Shown: positions 17,630 to 27,062, counted from the stretch's first letter. The stretch is 64,000 nt of DNA from Bifidobacterium pseudolongum subsp. globosum (GCF_000741295.1 NZ_JGZG01000005.1:124001-188000), one strand, 5' to 3'. Program-made: numbers and translations. Notes: generated by a model not told the origin, from the sequence alone.

Positions 17630-17760
17630 CTATCTTCGATTGTGGGGTGGGGTCCATGGCGCACAAAGGCGTATTGCAGTCCTATCTTCCATTTGTCCTG
17701 CGAATTACAGGCTTTTGGGACTTGCGGTCGACTGGGGACTCACCCCACAATCGAAGATAG
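17630..17760. repeat. 131-bp MITE-like element with 20-bp terminal inverted repeats
   Basis: Positions 17630-17649 and 17741-17760 are perfect 20-bp inverted repeats beginning CTATCTTCGATTG. The element is bordered on both sides by GGAT (17626-17629 and 17761-17764), which could be a 4-bp target duplication. The 91-bp interior encodes nothing. The right border reaches the stop codon of the flavin-binding protein gene. It could be a nonautonomous transposable remnant or a long-stem RNA; no transposase with these ends is in the window. Confidence 0.5.
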
Positions 17761-17763
17761 GGA

Positions 17764-18297
17764 TCAGTCCTGATGCATGGCCGGTGCCGGATGCCGCTTT
17801 GCGGTGAATTCAGTGGATGCAATCCGCCATACCGCCACCTTGCCCACTTGCCGGGGCTGCAATTTGACATCCTTCATGCCGGTACGCTGCCGCATGAGCA
17901 GTGTGAGCGCTTCGATTTTCTTGCCAGTTTCGTCGATGAGGCCGGCCACGCCGGTGCCGATGATTGATCTGAACGCCGTCGTCGACGAACACGGTGTGCG
18001 CCCCGTGTACACTTCCGCATCGCAATCCATCTCGAATGCGACAGGCAAAGCGTTACCCGCCGAGCGGATCGCGTCAATCTTGCGTCCTGCTAGCGCCGAG
18101 TGCATGAAGAGCGTCAACTTGCCATCCTCAAGCACATATGCGAAATTCACCGGCACAATCGTCAGGCCCTGGGCGTCCTGATACGCGACGCGTACGTCGG
18201 CGCAGTCGCGCAGTATCCCCTCGATTTCCGCCGTATCATGCACTTCGCGGTCGGCCCTGCGCATAGGGCGTGGGCACGGGACAGCGGGCTGTTCCAT
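17764..18297 (-). CDS. Pyridoxamine 5'-phosphate oxidase-family flavin-binding protein (NimA-like)
   Basis: 177 aa, split-barrel FMN-binding fold. MRRADREV at residues 12-19 is the typical N-terminus of the NimA/PNPOx-like-2 branch, followed by RVAYQDAQGLTIVPVNFAYVL and KLTLFMHSALAGRKIDAI. Members bind flavin and reduce small molecules, sometimes nitroimidazoles; the substrate here is unknown. AGAGGA lies 8 nt before the ATG. The stop codon overlaps the right border of the inverted-repeat element. It is separated from the upstream purL by a terminator hairpin. Confidence 0.85.
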   Translation of the reverse strand: MEQPAVPCPRPMRRADREVHDTAEIEGILRDCADVRVAYQDAQGLTIVPVNFAYVLEDGKLTLFMHSALAGRKIDAIRSAGNALPVAFEMDCDAEVYTGRTPCSSTTAFRSIIGTGVAGLIDETGKKIEALTLLMRQRTGMKDVKLQPRQVGKVAVWRIASTEFTAKRHPAPAMHQD

Positions 18298-18358
18298 GGT
18301 AGGGTCCTCTTTTCATCGTGTTGTTGCTGGTTCCCCCAATGGGTGAGCTTGTATAAGA

Positions 18359-18388
18359 GTGGCCGGCTCCATGATTGGAGCCGGCCAC
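18359..18388 (-). terminator. Hairpin terminator downstream of purL
   Basis: A 12-bp GC-rich perfect stem (18359-18370 with 18377-18388), 6-nt loop, followed on the minus strand by TCTTAT. Confidence 0.65.
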
Positions 18389-18415
18389 ATCAGTTGTATT
18401 GGGTCATGCCGCCAT

Positions 18416-21400
18416 CTACGCGAAGTATTCCACACCCGCCTCGAAGATCGGCTGGTAGGTGTTGCCCGGCACATTCACATACAGGCCGTTGCCCGAACGC
18501 TCGGAGTGGCCCATCTTGCCGAACACATGCCCGTCGGGGCTCGTGATGCCTTCAACCGCCATCATCGAACCGTTCGGGTTCACCGCAAGGTTCATATTCG
18601 GCACACCGTCTTCGCTCACATACTGCGTGGCGATCTGGCCGTTGGTGGCAAGCTGCGTGAGCAGGTCGGGGCTCGCCACGAACCGGCCCTCGCCGTGCGA
18701 GATCGCCACGGTGTGCACGTCGCCCACCTGGGTCTTGGCAAGCCAGGGGGAGAGGTTCGACGCGATGCGCGTGCGCACAAGGCGGCTCTGGTGGCGTCCA
18801 ATCTCGTTGAACGTGAGCGTGGGGCACTCGTCGGTCATCGGCACGATGTCGCCGTACGGCACAAGACCCAGTTTGATGAGGGCCTGGAAGCCATTGCAGA
18901 TGCCGAGCATGAGGCCATCGCGGTTCTTGAGCAGATCGCGCACGGCTTCGGTGACCGCGGGCGCGCGGAAGAACGCGGTGATGAACTTCGCCGAACCATC
19001 CGGTTCGTCGCCGCCCGAGAAACCGCCGGGGATCATGACGATCTGGCTGCGACCAATCTGCTCGACGAGCGCCTGCGTCGATTCGGTGACGGACTGCGGG
19101 GTGAGGTTGTTGACGATGAGCGTCGTGACCTCCGCGCCAGCACGCTCGAACGCGGCGGCGGTGTCGTATTCGCAGTTGTTGCCCGGGAACACCGGGATCA
19201 CCACGCGCGGCTTGGCGATCTTCGGCCCGGTGTACGGCGCGCGCCGGCCGGCGTCGAAGACCACGGTCTCCACGAGTTCGTCGGTCTGGTGTTCGGTGTG
19301 GCGGTAGGGGAACACGTCTTCAAGCGCGCTTTCCCATGTCTCCTGCAGCGGCGCGAGGGCGAAATCCTCGCCAGCGGCATGGAAGGTGTAGTCCTCGGTC
19401 GTTTCGCCGATTTCGCTGATCTCCACGAGGTTCGACGTGGCGGGGATCTTCGCGTCATCGGCGAGTTCGACGATGAACGAACCGTATGCCGGGGCGAACA
19501 GGTCGTCGACGCTGATCGCGTCGTCCAAACGCACACCGATGTGGTTGCCGAGCGTCATGCGGAACAGCGCTTCGGCGGTGCCGCCATAGCCCGGGGTGGA
19601 GATGGCCACCGCGTCATGGAAGTCCACGAGCTGTTCGACCGTGGAGAAGGCCTCGAGCAGGCCGTCCTTGTCCGGTGTCAGGCCATCGGCATGGTAGACG
19701 GGGGCGATGCGGACCACACGGTGGCCCGGCGCCTTGAACTCGGGGGAAGTGGCGCGGCGCATGTCACCGACCGCCACGGCGAACGAGATCAGCGTGGGCG
19801 GCACATCCAGGTCCTCGAACGAGCCGGACATGGAATCCTTGCCGCCAATCGCGCCCGCGCCCAGGTCGACCTGGGCCATGAGCGCGCCCAGCACGGCGGC
19901 GACCGGCTTGCCCCAACGGTCGGGTTCGTCGCGCAGCTTCTCGAAGTATTCCTGGAAGCTCAGGTACGCCTTTTCATGCTCGAAGCCGGCGGCCACGAGC
20001 TTGGCGAGTGATTCCACGACAGAAAGGTATGCGCCGGTGAACTGGTTGCGCTCCATGATGTAGGGGTTGAAGCCCCATGCCATGGCTGATGCCGTTGTCG
20101 TCTCGCCGAACACCGGCAGCTTGGCCACCATGGCCATCGGGGCGGTGAGCTGTTCGCGGCCACCGAACGGCATGAGCACCGTACCGGCGCCGATCGTGGA
20201 ATCGAAGCGCTCGGCGAGGCCCTTGTTGGAAGCCACATTGAGGTCGTTGAGCATCGCGTCCAACCGCTCGGCGAGTGTGCCTTCGTTGAACGGCGTCACA
20301 TACGTGCCCTGTTGCGCAACATGGGCGTCCTGGTGCTTGTCAGCGCCGTTCGATGAGAGGAACTCGCGGGAGAGGTTGACGATCTCGTCGCCATTCCAAC
20401 GCATCACCATGCGCGGGTCCTCAGTCACGGTGGCGATCACCACGGCCTCGAGGTTCTCTTCCTGGGCGTAGCGCAGGAACTCGTCCACGTCCTCGGCGGC
20501 CACATCGACGGCCATGCGTTCCTGGGATTCGGAAATCGCCAGTTCGGTGCCGTCGAGGCCCTCGTATTTCTTCGGCACCTTGTTCAGGTCCACGTCCAGG
20601 CCGTCGGCGATCTCGCCCACGGCCACGGAGACGCCGCCCGCACCGAAGTCGTTGCACCGCTTGATCAGGCGCGTGGCGTCGCCACGGCGGAACAGGCGCT
20701 GCAGCTTGCGCTCCACGGGCGCGTTGCCTTTCTGCACCTCGGCGCCGTCAAGCTCGAGCGATTCGACATTGTGCGCCTTCGACGAACCGGTGGCGCCACC
20801 GATGCCGTCGCGGCCCGTGCGGCCGCCCAGCAGGATGATCTTGTCGCCCGGGGCCGGGGTCTCACGGCGCACATGGTCGGCGGGAGTGGCCGCGACGACC
20901 GCGCCGACCTCCATGCGCTTGGCCACATAGCCGGGATGGTAAATCTCGTTGACCTGGCCGGTGGCCAGACCGATCTGGTTGCCGTACGACGAATAGCCGT
21001 GGGCCGCCGTGGTGACGAGTTTGCGCTGGGGGAGCTTGCCCTCAAGCGTCTCATCGACCGGCGTGTGCGGGTCAGCAGCGCCTGTGACGCGCATTGCCTG
21101 ATACACGTAGGCGCGGCCCGAGAGCGGGTCGCGGATGCAGCCTCCGATGCAGGTGGCCGCGCCACCGAACGGTTCGATCTCGGTTGGGTGGTTGTGCGTC
21201 TCGTTCTTGAAGAGGAACAGCCAATCCTCGTCTTCGCCGTTCACATCGACCTTCACCTTGACGGTACACGCGTTGATCTCCTCGGACTCGTCGAGGCCGG
21301 TCATCACGCCATTGGCCTTGAGCCACTTGGCGCCGAGCGTGCCCATGTCCATCAGGGTGACCGGGCGGTCGGAGCGGCCCAGCTCGTCGCGCATCGCCAG

Positions 21401-22147
21401 ATAGCGCTCGAACGCGGCCTGCACCACGGCGTCGTCGATCGTCACCGAGTCGAGCTGCGTGCCGAACGTGGTGTGGCGGCAGTGGTCGGACCAATAGGTG
21501 TCGATCACACGGATCTCGGTGATGGTCGGGTCACGGCCCTCCTCCTCGAAATACCGGCGGCAGAACTCGAGGTCGGCCACATCCATCGCCAGACCGCGGT
21601 CCGCGATGAAACGCTCCATCTGCTCGGTCTCCATCGCGCGGAACCCGTCGATCACCTCGACCTTGCCCGGGGTGGGCACCTGCGCGGTGAGCGTGTCTTT
21701 CGTCTCGAGGCCCGCCTCGCGTGCTTCGACCGGATTGATCACGTAATGTTTCACCGCGTCCACGTCGGGCGTGTCCAACGCGCCATCGAGCGCGTAGACG
21801 GTCGCGGTGCGCACGGTGGGGCGTTCGCCCTGGCTGATGAGCTGGATGCACTCGCTCGCCGAATCGGCGCGCTGGTCGAACTGGCCGGGCAGGTACTCCA
21901 CGGCGAACACGGCGTTCTCGCCGAAATCCGGCAGGTCAAAGCTCACATTGTCTGACTGCGGTTCGCTGAACACGGTGGGCACGACCTGCTCGAACAGCTG
22001 TTCGTCAATGCCCTCGACGTCGTAACGGTTGACGAGTCGAACGCCCTTGAGGGTGCGGATTCCAAGGATGGTGCGCAGCTCGTTCGTCAGCTGCTGGGCC
22101 TCGACATCGAATCCGGGTTTCTTCTCTACATAGACGCGGAAAACCAC
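18416..22147 (-). CDS. purL: Phosphoribosylformylglycinamidine synthase, single-chain type
   Basis: Converts FGAR to FGAM with ATP and glutamine; 1243 aa, the long PurL form that fuses PurS-like, synthetase and glutaminase domains. N-terminal PurS-like region (VYVEKKPGFDVEAQQL); FGAM synthetase core with DTYWSDHCRHTTF, ETHNHPTEIEPFGGAATCIGG and IGGKDSMSGSF; C-terminal class I glutaminase with nucleophile Cys near residue 1084 in LGICNGFQAL and PGGFSGGDEPDGS. The start is GTG with GAAGGAA 6-7 nt upstream. It follows purC by 69 bp. Most actinobacteria use separate PurS, PurQ and PurL; the long form is usual in bifidobacteria. Confidence 0.97.
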   Translation of the reverse strand: MVFRVYVEKKPGFDVEAQQLTNELRTILGIRTLKGVRLVNRYDVEGIDEQLFEQVVPTVFSEPQSDNVSFDLPDFGENAVFAVEYLPGQFDQRADSASECIQLISQGERPTVRTATVYALDGALDTPDVDAVKHYVINPVEAREAGLETKDTLTAQVPTPGKVEVIDGFRAMETEQMERFIADRGLAMDVADLEFCRRYFEEEGRDPTITEIRVIDTYWSDHCRHTTFGTQLDSVTIDDAVVQAAFERYLAMRDELGRSDRPVTLMDMGTLGAKWLKANGVMTGLDESEEINACTVKVKVDVNGEDEDWLFLFKNETHNHPTEIEPFGGAATCIGGCIRDPLSGRAYVYQAMRVTGAADPHTPVDETLEGKLPQRKLVTTAAHGYSSYGNQIGLATGQVNEIYHPGYVAKRMEVGAVVAATPADHVRRETPAPGDKIILLGGRTGRDGIGGATGSSKAHNVESLELDGAEVQKGNAPVERKLQRLFRRGDATRLIKRCNDFGAGGVSVAVGEIADGLDVDLNKVPKKYEGLDGTELAISESQERMAVDVAAEDVDEFLRYAQEENLEAVVIATVTEDPRMVMRWNGDEIVNLSREFLSSNGADKHQDAHVAQQGTYVTPFNEGTLAERLDAMLNDLNVASNKGLAERFDSTIGAGTVLMPFGGREQLTAPMAMVAKLPVFGETTTASAMAWGFNPYIMERNQFTGAYLSVVESLAKLVAAGFEHEKAYLSFQEYFEKLRDEPDRWGKPVAAVLGALMAQVDLGAGAIGGKDSMSGSFEDLDVPPTLISFAVAVGDMRRATSPEFKAPGHRVVRIAPVYHADGLTPDKDGLLEAFSTVEQLVDFHDAVAISTPGYGGTAEALFRMTLGNHIGVRLDDAISVDDLFAPAYGSFIVELADDAKIPATSNLVEISEIGETTEDYTFHAAGEDFALAPLQETWESALEDVFPYRHTEHQTDELVETVVFDAGRRAPYTGPKIAKPRVVIPVFPGNNCEYDTAAAFERAGAEVTTLIVNNLTPQSVTESTQALVEQIGRSQIVMIPGGFSGGDEPDGSAKFITAFFRAPAVTEAVRDLLKNRDGLMLGICNGFQALIKLGLVPYGDIVPMTDECPTLTFNEIGRHQSRLVRTRIASNLSPWLAKTQVGDVHTVAISHGEGRFVASPDLLTQLATNGQIATQYVSEDGVPNMNLAVNPNGSMMAVEGITSPDGHVFGKMGHSERSGNGLYVNVPGNTYQPIFEAGVEYFA

Positions 22148-22216
22148 GATTGTTCCTTCGCTTCTTGTGTGGTGGCTCGGGTGGTGGACGGACGGGATGG
22201 GTGCGTTACGCCAAGG

Positions 22217-22968
22217 TCACTCGGCGCGCGCGACGCCCTCGGCGTCGGCGAGCGCCTCAAGACGGTCGAGGATCTCTTCGTAGGCAGGGATGATGTTGCC
22301 CAGATCGCGGCGGAAGAGGTCTTTGTCGAGGTGCTCGATCTGGCCGGAGCCGTCACGCAGGTCCCACAGGCGGCAGGTGTCGGGCGTGATCTCGTCGGCG
22401 AGCAGGATCGTGCCGTCCGAGGTCTTGCCTTCCTCGATCTTGAAGTCCACGAGCTGCACGTCGATCTTGGAGAAGATGTCGCGCAGCGCGTCGTTCACCG
22501 CACGCGCCTGCCGGGAAATCTCATCGAGTTCTTCCTTGCTGGCCAGGCCGAGCGCCACAATGCCGTCATCGTTGATGAACGGATCGCCCAGATCGTCGGA
22601 TTTGTAGCAGAATTCGAGGATCGGCTGCTTGAGCTCGGTGCCTTCCTCAACGCCGTAGCGCTTGGCGAACGAACCAGCGGCGGTGTTGCGCATGATGATC
22701 TCGAGCGGGTACATGTCCATCGCACGCACGAGCTGTTCGGTGTCGGAGATACGGCGCACGAAATGCGAATCGACGCCGCGCGCCGCCAGCAGGTCGAACA
22801 GGACCGAGGTGATGCGGTTATTCAGGCTTCCCTTGCCTTCGATCTGTGCTTTTTTGGCACCGTTGCCGGCGGTCGCCTGGTTCATATATTCGACCCACAG
22901 CACGTCGGGGTCGTCGGTTGCGTACAGTTTTTTGGCCTTGCCTCGTAGAGCTTGTCCAGTTTCTGCAT
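22217..22968 (-). CDS. purC: SAICAR synthase, with an apparent one-base deletion near the N-terminus
   Basis: Joins aspartate to CAIR (step seven of purine synthesis). From [21 protein letters not shown] to the end the protein is intact and normal: VKRISDTE-like region, [21 protein letters not shown] and DFKIEEG are all present. The expected N-terminus MQKLDKLYE is encoded from the ATG at 22968, but lies in another frame: TACGAGGCAAGG reads where TACGAGGGCAAGG is expected, so one G is missing at about 22941. Translated as written, the ATG frame soon stops. The downstream frame stays open past a GTG at 22981, which would give [13 protein letters not shown] before GKAKK; that GTG has no spaced SD. 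Either a sequencing error, a broken gene, or an altered but working N-terminus. Lies between purT and purL. Confidence 0.85.
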
Positions 22969-23070
22969 AGTGTTGCTTCACCCTTCTGGTTACCCAAGAT
23001 TGGAGCGCTGATGAACTGACGCAATCAGGGTACCAATGATTCGTAACATCTCTTCGGCGTTTCTCACATT

Positions 23071-24318
23071 TCACACAATCTCGGTGTGCAGCGCCTGCGT
23101 GACCTGCGTGGCGGCAATGCGCGCCTCCTGCACATCCTGGCCGAGCGCGAGCGCCACACCCATGCGGCGGTGCCCCGCGACACGCGGTTTGGCGAAGATG
23201 CGCACGTCGGTGCCGGGGCGCGCGAGCGCGGCGTCGAGGTCCGAGAACTCGACTTCGCCCTCGCCGCTGACCACGATCGCGTGGCTCGCCGCCGCGGTGT
23301 GCGCGGGCATGGCGAGCGCCACATGGCCTTCGGTGACCGGCACGCCGAGGATCGCGCGCGCGTGCAGGTCGAATTCGCTGAGCCGCTGGCTGATCATCGT
23401 GACCATGCCGGTGTCGTGTGGGCGCGGCGAGACCTCGTTGAACAGCACGCTGCCGTCGGTCAGCACGAACAGTTCGACGCCGAACACGCCCCACGCGGTA
23501 TCGGTCTTCGCGCGCTGCACGAGACCGCGCACCGCTTCGCGCGCGATGCGGCCGGCCTCTTGCAGCACGTCCGCCGGCACGTCCGCCGGCTGCCAGGATT
23601 CACGGTAGTCGCCGTCCTGCTGGCGTTGGCCGATCGGCGTGCACACCACGATGCCCGCGCTCGAGCTGACGGTGAGCATCGTGAGCTCATAGTCGAGGTC
23701 GACGAGCTGCTCGACGATCACGCGCGAGACGTCGCCGTCGTGGTGCGCGCGGCGTCCCTGCTGCGCCTCCTGCCACGCGGCGTCGATGCCGTCGGCGGAC
23801 CGTACGACCGACTGTCCGTGCCCTGAAGAGCTCATGACCGGCTTGACGACGCACGGGAACCCGACCGCCTGGGCGCCGGCGCGCAGTTCCTCGAGCGAAC
23901 CGGCGAACCGGTGGGACGAGGTGGGCAGGCCGAGGTCGTCGCTCGCCAAACGGCGCAGCGCCTCGCGGTCCATGCAGATCGAGGCGATGGTGGCGCTCGG
24001 CACCACATGGATGCCTGCGCGCTCGGCGTCGAAGAGCACCTGCGTGGCGATCGCCTCGATCTCGGGGATGATGATGTTAGGCTGGACCCCCGCGATGAGT
24101 TCGGTCAGAGCCTGCGCGTCGCTCATGTCGAGCACATGCGCCTCATGCGCCACTTGCTGCGCCGGCGCGCCTTCGTAGGAGTCGGCGGCGATGACACGCA
24201 CGCCGAGCCGGGTGAGCGCGATGGCGACCTCTTTGCCGAGTTCGCCGGAGCCGAGGAGCAGTGCGCGGGTGGGATGTTTGCCGTACGGTGTGCCTAAAGC
24301 ACGATCTTGATTTGCCAT
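23071..24318 (-). CDS. purT: Formate-dependent GAR transformylase
   Basis: Makes FGAR from GAR, formate and ATP, replacing the folate-dependent PurN step; 415 aa ATP-grasp enzyme. [66 protein letters not shown] and [15 protein letters not shown] all match E. coli PurT closely, which rules out PurK. Two starts are possible: ATG 24318 (GGGAGG abuts it) or ATG 24327. It heads purT-purC-purL, with 102 bp before purC, and is divergent from the glycosyltransferase. Confidence 0.95.
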   Translation of the reverse strand: MANQDRALGTPYGKHPTRALLLGSGELGKEVAIALTRLGVRVIAADSYEGAPAQQVAHEAHVLDMSDAQALTELIAGVQPNIIIPEIEAIATQVLFDAERAGIHVVPSATIASICMDREALRRLASDDLGLPTSSHRFAGSLEELRAGAQAVGFPCVVKPVMSSSGHGQSVVRSADGIDAAWQEAQQGRRAHHDGDVSRVIVEQLVDLDYELTMLTVSSSAGIVVCTPIGQRQQDGDYRESWQPADVPADVLQEAGRIAREAVRGLVQRAKTDTAWGVFGVELFVLTDGSVLFNEVSPRPHDTGMVTMISQRLSEFDLHARAILGVPVTEGHVALAMPAHTAAASHAIVVSGEGEVEFSDLDAALARPGTDVRIFAKPRVAGHRRMGVALALGQDVQEARIAATQVTQALHTEIV

Positions 24319-24364
24319 GCCTCCCATATTGCCACCGGCGGCGCCCAGCGCACGCGCGCCGTCC

Positions 24365-24407
24365 ACATGCGCCGCGCTTTGACATGCGCCGCGCTTTGAC
24401 ATGCGCC
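24365..24407. repeat. 17-bp tandem repeat in the purT/glycosyltransferase intergenic region
   Basis: Two full and one half copy of ACATGCGCCGCGCTTTG (24365-24381, 24382-24398, 24399-24407). Each junction creates a TTGACA. It lies between divergent genes, so copy number could alter promoter spacing or operator number. Confidence 0.7.
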
Positions 24408-24426
24408 ATGGTTAGACTGAACTTCC

Positions 24427-25614
24427 ATGTGCGCAGCAAAGAACGGCGAAAGCCCGCAGCAGACCACCGAACGGCCGTTGACGATCGCCATGGTGGTGGA
24501 CACCTTCGGCAACCGCGGCAACGGGACGTCGAATTCGGCGTTGCAGTGGGCTCAGGAGTTGGAACGGCAAGGGCACCATGTGCGCCTCGTGGGCATCAAT
24601 GCCCCCGAATACCCGGCCAAGGTTAACCGGGTGCCGCTCGTCAGCTGGGTGGCGGCGAAACAGCAGATGCAATTCGCGCAGCCGAGCGCCACGTTGTTCG
24701 ACCGTGCATTCGACGGCGTGGACATCGTGCACATCTACACGCCATTCAAATTCGGGCGGCACGCGCTCGCCGCGGCGCGGGCCAAGGGCCTGCCCGTCAC
24801 GGCCGGCTACCATGTGCAGCCGGAGAACGTGACGTATTCCGCGGGGCCGCTCAAATATGTGCCTGGCGCTGATTCGTTCATCTATTGGCTGTTCAAGCAC
24901 TGGCTGTACCGCAACGTCGACGCGATCCATGTGCCGACGGAATTGGGGGCCCGGTTGTTGCGCGAGCACCATTACACGGCGCCGATCCATGTGATTTCAA
25001 ACGGCTACCAGGCGCGGTTTACTCCCAAGCGGCAGCGCCCGGACGACGAAGCGGCGGGCGTGCCGTTCAAGATCGTGGCGTCCGGCCGCCTGTCGAACGA
25101 AAAGAACCATGTGGAGCTCATCGAGGCGATCGCACGCAGCACGCACGCCGAAGACATCCATCTGACAATCGCCGGCACCGGGCCGATCAAACGCAAACTC
25201 GAACGGCTCGCCCGCAAGAAACTCGCGCGCCCCGCGTCCATCGGCTTTCACCGCAACAGCGACATGCCCGCATTGCTGCAGTCGTGCGACCTGCTGTGCC
25301 ATCCGTCGATTGCCGACCTCGAATCGGTCAGTGTGATCGAAGGCATGGCGTGCGGGCTCGTGCCGGTCATCGCGAAGTCGCCGCAGAGCGCGGCGAGCCA
25401 GTTCGCGCTCTGCCCGGAATCGCTGTATGAGGTCGGGCATCCCGAACGGCTCGCCGCGCACATCGACTGGTGGATCGAACACCCGCGCGAACTCAACGAG
25501 TGGGGGCAGACCTATGCCGACCACACGAAGGAGCACTACTCCGTCGAATCGTCGGTCCACCAGTTCGTGCAGATGGAACGCGAGACGATCGCGGCACACT
25601 GCGCCACACGCTGA
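24427..25614 (+). CDS. Glycosyltransferase family 4 (possible glycolipid synthase)
   Basis: 395 aa, GT-B fold, retaining. The N-terminal domain opens IAMVVDTFGNRGNGTSNSA; the C-terminal Rossmann domain has KIVASGRLSNEKNHVELIEA and the nucleotide-sugar loop DLESVSVIEGMACGLVPVIA, in which the first acidic residue of the usual EX7E pair is Asp. Overall shape recalls diacylglycerol glucosyltransferases that build membrane glycolipids, but the acceptor is not proven. No SD is visible; TAGACT at 24413-24418 is 8 nt from the ATG, so the mRNA may be leaderless. It converges with the threonine aldolase gene, 16 bp away. Confidence 0.85.
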   Translation: MCAAKNGESPQQTTERPLTIAMVVDTFGNRGNGTSNSALQWAQELERQGHHVRLVGINAPEYPAKVNRVPLVSWVAAKQQMQFAQPSATLFDRAFDGVDIVHIYTPFKFGRHALAAARAKGLPVTAGYHVQPENVTYSAGPLKYVPGADSFIYWLFKHWLYRNVDAIHVPTELGARLLREHHYTAPIHVISNGYQARFTPKRQRPDDEAAGVPFKIVASGRLSNEKNHVELIEAIARSTHAEDIHLTIAGTGPIKRKLERLARKKLARPASIGFHRNSDMPALLQSCDLLCHPSIADLESVSVIEGMACGLVPVIAKSPQSAASQFALCPESLYEVGHPERLAAHIDWWIEHPRELNEWGQTYADHTKEHYSVESSVHQFVQMERETIAAHCATR

Positions 25615-25630
25615 ACCGCGTACACAGCGC

Positions 25631-26656
25631 CTACAGCAGCGCGATGAGCGCCGCCACCTGATCGTCGGTCGTGGCCCAGCTTGTGCAGATGCGCAGCATC
25701 ACATGGCTGGCGTCCACGGCCTCCATGAACCCCAGCTTCACCTGCTGCTGCAGCTCCTGGGCGCGGCTATGGGTCACCGTGATGAAGATCTGGTTCGTCT
25801 GCGACACAAACGCGATGTCGTACCCCTTGTCGAGCAGCGCCTGACGAATCTTGTCCGCCTGCGCGTTCGCGTGCTTCGACAACTGGAAATACAGGTCGTC
25901 GGTGAACAGCGTGTCGAACTGCAGGCCGAGCAGCCAGCCCTTGGCGAGCAGAGCGCCATGCAGTTTGACGAGCGCGGTGAAGTTCTCGGGCGTGTTGCCG
26001 CGCGTGAACACGACAGCCTCACCGAACATGGCTCCGACCTTCGTGCCGCCGATCGTGAAGACGTCGGTGATGCGCGCAAGGTCGTCGAGATTCGCGTCGT
26101 TCGCGTCGCATGTGAGCGCGTAGCCCAAGCGTGCGCCGTCGATGAACAGCGGCATGCCGTGGTCGTGCGCCACCTGCGCGAGCGCGGCGAGCTCGGCGCG
26201 CGTGTACACCGTGCCGTATTCCGTCGGCTGCGAGACATACACGCAGCCCGGGCGCACCATGTGCGTATGGTTCGCGTCCGCGTTGAAGCGCTCGCAATAG
26301 TCGTCGAGCTGCGGCGCGCTGATCTTGCCGCCCTGCTGCGGCAATGCGAGCACCTTGTGCCCGGTCGCCTCGATTGCGCCGGCCTCATGCGTGTTGATGT
26401 GCGCGCTGTCCGCGCAGACGACGCCTGCATATTGCGCGGTGATCGAGTCGATGACCACTTGGTTCGTCTGCGTGCCGCCGGTGAGGAACCAGATGTCGCT
26501 TTCCGGGCTGTCGCACAGTGCGCGGATCTTGCCGGCGGCGGCTTTGCAGTAGTCGTCGGTGCCGTAGCCGGGGTGCGTCTCGTTTTGGACCTGCTGCATG
26601 CGCGCGATGATCTGCGGGCAGGCGGCGGCGGAATAATCGTTTTCAAAAGACAGCAT
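25631..26656 (-). CDS. Low-specificity threonine aldolase / beta-eliminating lyase
   Basis: PLP enzyme of 341 aa that likely cleaves L-threonine to glycine and acetaldehyde. FENDYSAAACPQIIARM at the N-terminus, WFLTGGTQTNQVVID, the PLP-contacting FIDGARLGYAL and the Schiff-base lysine K206 in TIGGTKVGAMFGEAV fit the fold-type I aldolase family. The frame is open further upstream, but homology and an AAGGAG-type site place the start at 26656. Glycine produced here could feed the purD reaction. Related aminotransferase-like lyases are not excluded. Confidence 0.88.
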   Translation of the reverse strand: MLSFENDYSAAACPQIIARMQQVQNETHPGYGTDDYCKAAAGKIRALCDSPESDIWFLTGGTQTNQVVIDSITAQYAGVVCADSAHINTHEAGAIEATGHKVLALPQQGGKISAPQLDDYCERFNADANHTHMVRPGCVYVSQPTEYGTVYTRAELAALAQVAHDHGMPLFIDGARLGYALTCDANDANLDDLARITDVFTIGGTKVGAMFGEAVVFTRGNTPENFTALVKLHGALLAKGWLLGLQFDTLFTDDLYFQLSKHANAQADKIRQALLDKGYDIAFVSQTNQIFITVTHSRAQELQQQVKLGFMEAVDASHVMLRICTSWATTDDQVAALIALL

Positions 26657-26812
26657 GGCGGGCTCCTTAGTGCTCGTAGGCGGGCAGCGTGTACTGCTGA
26701 GTAGTCTACCTGCTGGGCCTTGGAAGGGCGCGGATTGCCGCGCACGGTGAACGTGGGGCACGGGGCGATGCCTTCCGTGGGCGGACGCGTGCGCCGCCTG
26801 CCGGCGTGACGT

Positions 26813-26851
26813 AACAAGAAACCCCGGCTTCCATCGAAGGAAAGGCCGGGG
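26813..26851 (-). terminator. Terminator after tRNA-His
   Basis: A 7-bp GC-rich stem (26822-26828 with 26845-26851) with an inner TTCC/GGAA pairing, followed on the minus strand by TTTCTTGTT. Confidence 0.75.
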
Positions 26852-26855
26852 TTGA

Positions 26856-26932
26856 TGGGGTGGCTAACGCGGCTCGAACGCGCGACCTTCTGAACCACAA
26901 TCAGATGCTCTACCAACTGAGCTATAGCCACC
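26856..26932 (-). tRNA. tRNA-His (anticodon GTG)
   Basis: The minus strand folds as a tRNA: acceptor GTGGCTA/TAGCCAC, D arm AGCTCAGTTGGTAGAGC, anticodon stem TCTGA/TCAGA with loop TTGTGGT (anticodon GTG), T arm GCGCG-TTCGAGC-CGCGT. The extra 5' G(-1) opposite C73, diagnostic of tRNA-His, is present, and CCA is encoded. Confidence 0.95.
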
Positions 26933-27050
26933 ATTGCAGCGGTTCCGTTGGGAACCGGACAACAGGTGAACACTATACACGAATGCCGGGCCAATGTGTG
27001 CACACGGCGTGTCGGGTGGTGGCGGGGTCGTGTCGCGCGCGATTTTGGAC

Positions 27051-27056
27051 TATACT
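27051..27056 (+). promoter_or_regulatory. Possible -10 element of a leader or small RNA
   Basis: TATACT, five of six matches to consensus, with a poor -35. No gene starts for 560 bp downstream, but a strong terminator occurs 280 bp later. Confidence 0.4.
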
Positions 27057-27062
27057 CGTAAG

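Noticed and set aside
17630-17760. CRISPR array or complete insertion sequence
   Set aside because: There is only one inverted pair, with no repeat-spacer series and no transposase frame inside.
22217-23494. A 425-codon open frame through purC and the purT end
   Set aside because: The upstream half is an out-of-frame shadow of purT; only the part from about 22981 down is purC.
23071-24318. Annotation as PurK (AIR carboxylase ATP-grasp subunit)
   Set aside because: [27 protein letters not shown] and [14 protein letters not shown] match PurT, not PurK.
24378-24418. Standard promoter using the repeated TTGACA and TAGACT before the glycosyltransferase
   Set aside because: Spacings to TAGACT are 11 and 28 bp, neither compatible with a normal 16-18 bp spacer.
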